This document shows positions 22,744-29,208 of a DNA stretch of 35,193 nucleotides, piece by piece. The stretch is from NCBI GenBank assembly GCA_041485445.1, contig JBGPJN010000003.1, positions 1 through 35,193 on the forward strand. Direction: 5' to 3'. Both the position numbers and the translations under genes were made by a program. Under the pieces are notes generated by a model. The model saw only the letters and a program-made list of their open reading frames with translations, was not told the origin of the DNA and made no database searches. How positions within the stretch are numbered: position 1 is the stretch's first letter; each line of letters opens with the position of its first letter. Source of the stretch: SHYG01 sp041485445. GTDB lineage: Bacteria > Chloroflexota > Dehalococcoidia > Lucifugimonadales > UBA3495.

Positions 22744-23525
22744 GGGGTTTGGTCCCTCCGCTGGGCGAAGACTGCGGCCGCCTGCTCCAGTCCGTCCTCC
22801 ACATGGGGCCAGCCGCGATACCAGCCGGCTTGGGAGATGACCTCACAGACCTCCCGCTGGTCAAAGCCCATGTTCAATGCGTAGCCGATGTACTGACGCA
22901 ACTGGCTCCAGTGGCCCCGGGCCATCAGCGCGGCCAGGACGCACACCATCCGTTCCTTGAGTTCCAGGTCAGCGCGCTGCCACACCTCGCCGAAGTTGTA
23001 CCCGTCCACGATGTCCGAGGCCTCCGGGACCATCTGCTGGGCCAGGGAGGTCGCAACCTCCTGGTCGGCCTGGTCTCCCCAGAGGCGCCGCCGGATGGCG
23101 CTGCCGCGTTCCAGCTTGGCCGCCACGGTGTCCAGCCAGGTTTCCTCGGCGGGCACGTCGGCGTCCTTCCACTCCCATCGCTCGTTGACTACCTTCTGGG
23201 CCTGGAGCAGCCCAAAGACGGTGGCGGGTATGCCGGCATAAAACAGCAACTGGATGAAGATGCCCTTGATCTTCTGGGGACTCATGCCCAGGTCCAGCCC
23301 CATCCTGATTTGATGCTGCAGGCCGAAGTCCCAACCGTTGACGCACTGGGCCGAGATGGTGGCCAGGCAGCGGAGCTTCAGGTCCAGGCCGGGTGACTGC
23401 CAAATGCCGCCCCAGGTCAGCGGCACCTGGATGCGGGCGTAGTCACCGCAGACCTCCGTCAGCTGCGCGTGCTCCGGCAGAAACCGGCCCAGGGCCGCCG
23501 CGCGGTCTTCCATCTGGTCAGACAT
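22740..23525 (-). CDS. Double-domain carboxymuconolactone decarboxylase-like protein 3
   Basis: A 261-residue protein, first in transcription order of the trio. First half: TWGGIWQSPGLDLKLRCLAT, AQCVNGWDFGLQHQIRMGLD, FYAGIPATVFGL. Second half: FGEVWQRADLELKERMVCVL, ALMARGHWSQLRQYIGYAL, EVISQAGWYRGWP. The second-half MCRGH of its paralogues is MARGH here, so the Cys is lost and that site may differ. ATG 23525 has only a weak ribosome site. It overlaps CMD 2 by four bases. A hetero-oligomer with CMD 2 is possible (inference). Confidence 0.88.
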   Translation of the reverse strand: MSDQMEDRAAALGRFLPEHAQLTEVCGDYARIQVPLTWGGIWQSPGLDLKLRCLATISAQCVNGWDFGLQHQIRMGLDLGMSPQKIKGIFIQLLFYAGIPATVFGLLQAQKVVNERWEWKDADVPAEETWLDTVAAKLERGSAIRRRLWGDQADQEVATSLAQQMVPEASDIVDGYNFGEVWQRADLELKERMVCVLAALMARGHWSQLRQYIGYALNMGFDQREVCEVISQAGWYRGWPHVEDGLEQAAAVFAQRRDQTP

Positions 23526-23755
23526 GGCTACTCGTCTACCCCATGGTGGTTGGATTCAAGTTCCAACCCCTTGCCCGTGCTGGAAGTTTATCTGCCTATG
23601 GTAGTCAGTCAACCCGTTGGTTGCAAGGGTTGGGGGCGGTGGAGTCTGGCACGCGGGTCTTCAGTGGAAAGGAGGGAGAAGCGCTACTGGATCGCTGTGG
23701 AAGCCGTGTGGTGTGCTTGGTCGAGCCACACCTATCTGCCGTAGTGGGTCAGATA

Positions 23756-24030
23756 GGTTCCCGTCATTCCGGCGCAGGCCGGAATCCATCGGTGCATCTC
23801 AACCACGCTCGTACCTGGACACCGGCCTTCGCCGGTGTGACGGATAGAGTCCCCGTTCTCTGCCATAGCAAACTGACCCGGCACCCAAGCTGCGGGCATT
23901 GCTACGAAAATGGCCCCGTCTCCCTCTGGGAGAGGGTTGGGGTGAGGGTGATGCCCCTCACCCTAATCCTCTCACATAAGGGACGAGGAAACCCTCTTCA
24001 TCCTTGCTGGTGCCCCGACTAGTCGGGGCA
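23756..24030. repeat. Cluster of dispersed palindromic repeats in a non-coding gap
   Basis: The ~590 bp gap 23526-24113 has no convincing gene. It holds several unrelated repeats: cgtcattccggcgcaggccg paired with accggccttcgccggtgtga; ccctctgggagagggttggg facing cctcaccctaatcctctcac; and the perfect 20-base palindrome tgccccgactagtcggggca at 24011-24030. Types like these are common in many bacterial genomes. Confidence 0.65.
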
Positions 24031-24113
24031 TGAAAGATTCTGAGGGTGCGGGGAACGACAGTGGTCATTCCAAAGGTGACGGAGGGCCAGCCAGGCGCGG
24101 GGAGCAGGGCAGC

Positions 24114-25664
24114 TCAGGGGACGCCCAGGTTGTCCAGCACCTCTCGCAACTTCCGCGCCAGGTCGGAAGGCAAGAATGGCTTCTGGATGAACGGAACTTT
24201 GCCGGCCGGCATGCCCTGGAAAGTCACCGGCTCGGCGGTATAACCGGAAGTGAAGAGGATCTTGGCGCCGGGACGCAGGGCGCCGAACTGCTTGGCCAAC
24301 TCAATGCCGTTCATGCGCGGCATCATCACGTCAGTCAACAGGAGGTGAATGGTCTGGTCCTGGTGAGACCGGACCACAATGATGGCTTCCTCACCGTTAC
24401 CGGCTTGAAGCACCGTGTACCCCTGGGCCTGCAAGGTGGCGGCCACCATGCCCCGCACCGCCGGCTCGTCCTCCGCCAGGAGCACCGTCTCCGTGCCCCT
24501 GGGCATGGCCAAGTTTGCCGGGGGCGGTGTCCGGTGCTTGAGGGGTTCTTTGGTTTGGGGCAGGCACACTGTGAAGGTGGTGCCCTGGCCCACCGTACTC
24601 TGGACCTCCATGTAACCTCCGCTTTGCCGGATAATGTCCTGGCAGGTGGACAGGCCCAGGCCAGTCCCTTTTCCAGGCTCCTTTGTGGTGAAGAGCCGCT
24701 CAAAAATGTGGGCTTTGACCTCGCCGGACATCCCCGTTCCGGTATCCATCACTGAGAGTGACACATAGCTGGCGGGGGCCGCGCCGGCGGCATCAGGTTT
24801 GGGGGCGACATTGGCGGTGCGGATAGTAATCGTTCCACCCTGTGGCATGGCATCCCGTGCGTTGACCACCAGGTTCACCAGAACCTGCTGGCATTGGCCG
24901 GTGTTGGCCTTGGTGGTTTTCAGGTCTGGTGACAGCAGGGAGACAAGCTCGATCTCGTCCCCTACCAGCCGCTTCAGCATTCTGGCCATGTCAGTAACCA
25001 GCTCGTTCAGGTCCATGACGCTGAGGTCCAGGGTCTGACGCCGGGTGAAAGCCAGAAGCTGGCGGGTAAGGCTGGTGGCCCTTTCCACCGCCTGCCGGAT
25101 CTCGTCCAGGTTGCCGGCCGCCTGATGGCCGGTGGCCAAGGCCAAAGTCCCCAGCTCGGCGTTGCCGGAGATGGCGGTCAGCAGGTTGTTGAAGTCATGT
25201 ACCACGCCCGAAGCCACCCGCCCGATGACCTCCAGCTTCTGAGATTGGAGCGCCTGCTCCTGCTGCAGTTGTTTATTCTCCCGGCGCTGTTCGGCCTCCC
25301 GAAGCTCCCGGACGATGATGGGGATCAGCCTTGCCAGCTTGCCCTTGGTGACGTAGTCGTGGGCGCCGGCCCGCATGGCCGCCACGGCATCCTCATCGGA
25401 CACCACGCCGGACACGATGATGAAGGGCAGGTCCTTGCCTGTTTCCTGGACCAGCTTCAAGGCGGCGAGGGCATTGAAGCCGGGCAACCGGTAGTCGGAC
25501 ACCACCAGGTCCCAGGGGTGCTTCGCCAGGGCGGCCCGGACGGCGTCAGGAGTGTCCACGCGCCGGGACTCGGGCGCATATCCGCCGCGCTTCAGCTCCT
25601 GGAGCAGCAGCAGGGCGTCGTCTTCCGAGTCTTCCACCATCAGGACGCGCAGGGGTGTCGGCAT
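24114..25664 (-). CDS. Hybrid histidine kinase, REC-HisKA-HATPase-REC
   Basis: A 516-residue soluble protein. N-terminal receiver ~5-125: VLMVEDSEDD, phospho-acceptor Asp in VVSDYRLPG, and YVTKGK in place of the usual KP. HisKA near residue 160 has GVVHDFNNLLTAI; the HATPase has VNLVVNARDAM, MDTGTGM and GTGLGLST. C-terminal receiver ~395-516: LLAEDEPAVRG, LLLTDVMMPRMNG, IQKPF. There is no TM segment or PAS domain, so input probably comes through the first receiver. It lies 21 bp downstream of the Rcp1-like regulator, apparently co-transcribed. Targets unknown. Confidence 0.92.
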   Translation of the reverse strand: MPTPLRVLMVEDSEDDALLLLQELKRGGYAPESRRVDTPDAVRAALAKHPWDLVVSDYRLPGFNALAALKLVQETGKDLPFIIVSGVVSDEDAVAAMRAGAHDYVTKGKLARLIPIIVRELREAEQRRENKQLQQEQALQSQKLEVIGRVASGVVHDFNNLLTAISGNAELGTLALATGHQAAGNLDEIRQAVERATSLTRQLLAFTRRQTLDLSVMDLNELVTDMARMLKRLVGDEIELVSLLSPDLKTTKANTGQCQQVLVNLVVNARDAMPQGGTITIRTANVAPKPDAAGAAPASYVSLSVMDTGTGMSGEVKAHIFERLFTTKEPGKGTGLGLSTCQDIIRQSGGYMEVQSTVGQGTTFTVCLPQTKEPLKHRTPPPANLAMPRGTETVLLAEDEPAVRGMVAATLQAQGYTVLQAGNGEEAIIVVRSHQDQTIHLLLTDVMMPRMNGIELAKQFGALRPGAKILFTSGYTAEPVTFQGMPAGKVPFIQKPFLPSDLARKLREVLDNLGVP

Positions 25665-25685
25665 GTCGGGTAGCGTCCCGCTCCC

Positions 25686-26141
25686 TTACGCAGCCCGTGG
25701 CATGGGGTGATTGAGCACCAGCCAGTACAGGCCCACCTGCCGCACCGCCTCCACGAACTGGACGAAGTCCACCGGCTTGCGGATGTAGCTGTTCACGTGG
25801 TACTTGTAGCTATCCGCGATGTCTTTATCCTCGTTGGAGGAGGTGAGGGCCACCACCGGAATAGATTGAGTCCGGCGGTCCTCACGCAGGCGCCGCAGCA
25901 CTTCCAGGCCGCTCACCTTGGGGAGCTTCAGGTCCAGGAAGATGACCGTGGGCTGGACCTCGGGGTCCCGGTCCGCATGGGCGCCGGTGCAGAAAAGGTA
26001 GTCCAGCGCGTCGGCCCCGTCCCGTGTCACCACCAATTGATTGGCGATATTGTTCTTCTTCAGGGCGCGGATGGCCAGGGCCTCGTCGTCCGGGTTGTCT
26101 TCCACCAGCAGAATCACCTTGTCCTCTATAATAGTTGCCAT
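25686..26141 (-). CDS. Single-domain response regulator, Rcp1 type
   Basis: A 151-residue CheY-like receiver with no output domain. The acidic pair is in ILLVEDNPDDE, the phospho-Asp in VIFLDLKLPKVSG, the Thr/Ser in VVALTSSNEDKD, and the lysine in SYIRKPVDF. The wording is typical of Rcp1 proteins that pair with phytochrome-like kinases. ATG 26141 has GAGAGGAA upstream. It lies 16 bp downstream of the membrane kinase, whose HisKA is also phytochrome-like, so that kinase is the probable donor; the hybrid kinase downstream may be the next relay step. Confidence 0.93.
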   Translation of the reverse strand: MATIIEDKVILLVEDNPDDEALAIRALKKNNIANQLVVTRDGADALDYLFCTGAHADRDPEVQPTVIFLDLKLPKVSGLEVLRRLREDRRTQSIPVVALTSSNEDKDIADSYKYHVNSYIRKPVDFVQFVEAVRQVGLYWLVLNHPMPRAA

Positions 26142-26157
26142 TATTTCCTCTCCGCCG

Positions 26158-28038
26158 CTAAACTAGGATGGTAAAGTAGAAGGTAGCTCCCTTACCCACT
26201 GCCCCCTCCGCCCAGATCCGGCCGCCGTGACGGTGGATGACGCGCTGCACCGTGGCCAGCCCAATGCCCGAGCCCTCAAACTCATCGGTCTTGTGAAGCC
26301 GCTGGAACGCCCCGAAGAGCTTGTCGGCGTAGGCCATGTCAAACCCGGCGCCGTTATCCCGTATGAAAAAGGCCGGCTTCCCGTCGCTTTGGGTCACCCC
26401 GAACTCGATGCGGGCCTGAGGCTGCTTGGCGGTAAACTTCCAGGAGTTGCCTAGCAGGTTCTCCAGGGCGATGCGCAGCAGCTTGCCATCACCCTTCACC
26501 ATTGCTCCAGGGGCGATGGCGAACTCCGTCTGACGCTCCGGCTGCCGCTGTTTCAGGTCCGCGGCGACAGCCTCCACCAGCCCGCTCAGGTCCACGTCCT
26601 GCACCTCCATCTTGGTCCGGGTGGTGCGGGAGAGGCCCAGCAGGTCGTCAATGAGCTGGCCCATGCGCTGGGTGGCAGCGCGGACCCGCCTGAGGTACTC
26701 CTGTCCGGTGGAATCCAGCTTTTCCCCGTAGTCTTCCAACAGCGCCTGGCTGAAGCCGTCAATACTGCGCAGCGGGGTGCGCAGGTCGTGGGATACGGAG
26801 TAGCTGAAGGCCTCCAACTCCGAGTTGGTGGCAGTTAGCTCCGCGGTGCGCTCCGCCACGCGGTGTTCCAGGCTGTCAGCCAGTTGTTTGATATCTTGCG
26901 CCGCCCGCTCTGCCTCCTCCACCTGATGGTTCAGGCTGGCATAGGACGCCCGAAGTTGGGTGCTCATGCGGTTAAACTCCTCGCCGAGCTCCTCCAATTC
27001 GTCGCCGGTACGAACACGGATTGTCTGGTCCAGCATCCCCGCCCCAATGCGGGCGGCGCCGGACTGCAGGGCCAGGATTGGAGCCACCATTTTACGGGCC
27101 ATAACCACGCTAGCCAGAAATGACAGCCCGAGGCCGATGATCACGAGGAGAATGGCTCGCAGGATAGAGTCGTATAGGGGCGCAAAGGCCTCATTCAGAG
27201 GCTGTTCCAAGAAAACGGTCCAGCCCAGCGGAGCGATGGGTTGATAAGTAGTCAGAACCCGGTTCTTCTGGAGGTTTCGCTCGATAGATACTTGTGGTCT
27301 CCCCAGTGTAGCTGGTTCAGCCGATGCCGCCAGGGCCGCTTGGACCTGTGGCAAGGAGGACAGGTCGGTCCTCCGCAGAACCAGGCTGATGTCAGGATGG
27401 GCGATGAGCTGGCCGGAAGTGTCCACCACGTACGCATACCCGCCCTCCCCAATCTTGATCTGGGAGACCAACTCCGAGATGAATTTCAGGTTCACTTCGG
27501 CCACGGTGACCCCCGCGAGTTGTCCGGCGCCTACCATCGCTATAGTCATATACGGATCGGCGGACTCCTTGAGGAAATACACTGGGCTGAAGTAGGTTTT
27601 CCCGGTCTTGGCCAAGAAAAACTTGGGATCTCGTGACAAGTCTGACTGGCTCCCTATCACGTCCACGGCCAGGCGGGAGACTCTGAGCTGCTCCATGCCC
27701 AACGGATCCAATTGGCTTATTGCAGTGATTGCCGGGACCTGGCGAAGAAGCCTCAAATAGTCTAAGCGTCGCTGGTTCACAGCTTCTGAACTGGTGTTCC
27801 ACGGGTAATGGGTGGTCCAAGCGATCTGGTGCTCGGTCTCCTTAACAAACTGCTCTATTTGAGAGGCGGCGGCGATAGCCTTCTCCTGCTGGAGGAGGAC
27901 CTCCGCCGCCTTGTTTTGCTGGTAGACAAAATAGATCTCGATGAAACCGCTCGTCAGTGACGCCACGCCGATCAGGGTCACGAAAATGACCATGTACTTT
28001 CGGAAGAGGTTGCCCCGAGACTTACTCAGAGATCCCAT
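26158..28038 (-). CDS. Membrane histidine kinase, Cache-HAMP-HisKA-HATPase
   Basis: A 626-residue sensor kinase. TM1 is at ~13-35. A large extracytoplasmic region, ~40-270, looks like a double Cache domain (TYFSPVYFLKESADPYMTIA; GEGGYAYVVDTSGQLIAHPD). TM2 ~280-300 is followed by HAMP and a coiled coil. The H-box is SYSVSHDLRTPLRSIDGF (His417). The HATPase domain ends FYFTILV. A longer frame starts at TTG 28059; ATG 28038 is chosen though its ribosome site is weak. It is in line with the SBP gene upstream and the Rcp1-like regulator downstream. DNA 26171-26760 is about 96% identical to 30521-31110 in the fused kinase. Confidence 0.92.
   Translation of the reverse strand: MGSLSKSRGNLFRKYMVIFVTLIGVASLTSGFIEIYFVYQQNKAAEVLLQQEKAIAAASQIEQFVKETEHQIAWTTHYPWNTSSEAVNQRRLDYLRLLRQVPAITAISQLDPLGMEQLRVSRLAVDVIGSQSDLSRDPKFFLAKTGKTYFSPVYFLKESADPYMTIAMVGAGQLAGVTVAEVNLKFISELVSQIKIGEGGYAYVVDTSGQLIAHPDISLVLRRTDLSSLPQVQAALAASAEPATLGRPQVSIERNLQKNRVLTTYQPIAPLGWTVFLEQPLNEAFAPLYDSILRAILLVIIGLGLSFLASVVMARKMVAPILALQSGAARIGAGMLDQTIRVRTGDELEELGEEFNRMSTQLRASYASLNHQVEEAERAAQDIKQLADSLEHRVAERTAELTATNSELEAFSYSVSHDLRTPLRSIDGFSQALLEDYGEKLDSTGQEYLRRVRAATQRMGQLIDDLLGLSRTTRTKMEVQDVDLSGLVEAVAADLKQRQPERQTEFAIAPGAMVKGDGKLLRIALENLLGNSWKFTAKQPQARIEFGVTQSDGKPAFFIRDNGAGFDMAYADKLFGAFQRLHKTDEFEGSGIGLATVQRVIHRHGGRIWAEGAVGKGATFYFTILV
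26171..26760. repeat. Kinase-module direct repeat, copy A
   Basis: Aligns without gaps to 30521-31110 at a constant offset of 4350. By eye I count about 25 mismatches in 590 bases; 26461-26520 is identical over all 60. It codes for the C-terminal part of HisKA and the whole HATPase. Confidence 0.9.
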
Positions 28039-28152
28039 GGTGTCTATGCCCCCGGACAAGCAGTCATTCGTTCATCTCGTCGTCATTGCAGTCAGGCGCC
28101 GTCCCACCTGCCTGAGCCTGTCTTGTTTGACCGTACGCCGGGCCGCGGACCC

Positions 28153-29172
28153 TCATTCTTCAATCAACTTGTCTGCCAGAGCAAGGACCTCTCTGGGCAG
28201 CTCGATTCCCAAGGCCTTCGCCGTTTTAAGGTTAACGATGAATTCAAACTTCAGGGGGATTTGAATGGGGATTTCGCCAGGCTTTATGCCTCGCAATACT
28301 TGGTCCAGAGTTCCTGAGCACTGTCTTCCAAGCAGCCGCCATGACGGGCCGTACGAGGCGAGCATACCCCTTTTCGCGAAACCTTCTTCATGAGCCATGG
28401 TGGGAAGCTTGATTCTATTTGCCGCCTCAATGACCGCATCAGCCGCTCCAGTCACTTTTGCCTCGCCGAGATGGAAGAACGCATCATATTCGCCCTGAAC
28501 AAGGCCATTCATCACTGTCACAACCTCGTCTTTGGACCCAACATGTTTCTCCGCGAGGGTAACGCCTAGTGTGGTTGCAGCTTCACGGAGGGTGACGATG
28601 GCATCTTGCGAGAATTTATTTGCCGGATCGTAAAGAACGAGTACATTCTGAAGGTTGGGCAGCATCGTCCTGAGAATTTCCAGCCGCTTTGGGCCGGTCT
28701 GCCCGACGAAGTTACTGCAACCGGTAAGATTCGCTCCCGACGCGGTTAGGCTTTTTGCCAAGCCAGCGCCGACCGGATCACTTACAATATTGAAAACAAT
28801 CGGGATATCCTTTATGACCTGTGCCACCTCTAGTGTCACTGGCGTGGATACAGAGTAAATGGCATCGACCTGTTGGCTCAAAAACCCTTCAGCGGCAGCC
28901 TTTGCCTGCTCATTAGAACCCCCGGCATCGATGATGGTGTACTCAATGTTCTTTCCTTCCTCATAGCCAAGAGCGTTCATTCCCTGCTGCACGCCTATGA
29001 TAACTTCGGTTTGCCCACCGCCAAAGGAAACCACGCCGACTCGATACGGCTTTTGAGGTTGCGCTTTAATAGTTTGTCCCAGTGAACCTTGACACCCAAC
29101 CAGGGTGGCCAACATGATGACCACCATTGGGACCATAGTTAGAAAGGTTTTCTTCGTCCATGACCGGTTCAT
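28153..29172 (-). CDS. ABC substrate-binding lipoprotein, TrpX/ABC_sub_bind type
   Basis: A 339-residue predicted lipoprotein: MNRSWTKKTF, a hydrophobic stretch, LVGC near residue 27. The core matches the family of periplasmic binding proteins often annotated TrpX or tryptophan/tyrosine binding: YRVGVVSFGGGQTEVIIGVQ, GMNALGYEEGKN, DIPIVFNIVSDPVGAGL, LTGCSNF, AHEEGFAKRGMLASYGPSW. GGAGGAGG lies five bases upstream of ATG 29172. No permease or ATPase is adjacent. It sits between two membrane kinases, so a sensory role, presenting ligand to the Cache-type kinase, is plausible, as known for other SBP/kinase pairs. Its codons are less GC-rich than its neighbours'. Confidence 0.9.
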   Translation of the reverse strand: MNRSWTKKTFLTMVPMVVIMLATLVGCQGSLGQTIKAQPQKPYRVGVVSFGGGQTEVIIGVQQGMNALGYEEGKNIEYTIIDAGGSNEQAKAAAEGFLSQQVDAIYSVSTPVTLEVAQVIKDIPIVFNIVSDPVGAGLAKSLTASGANLTGCSNFVGQTGPKRLEILRTMLPNLQNVLVLYDPANKFSQDAIVTLREAATTLGVTLAEKHVGSKDEVVTVMNGLVQGEYDAFFHLGEAKVTGAADAVIEAANRIKLPTMAHEEGFAKRGMLASYGPSWRLLGRQCSGTLDQVLRGIKPGEIPIQIPLKFEFIVNLKTAKALGIELPREVLALADKLIEE

Positions 29173-29208
29173 CGAATCCTCCTCCGTTTGCAGCTTTCCT
29201 ACACAGTG

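Noticed and set aside
23526..24113. Small plus-strand frames in the gap upstream of CMD 3
   Set aside because: They run through dispersed repeats, and their translations change character at each repeat boundary.
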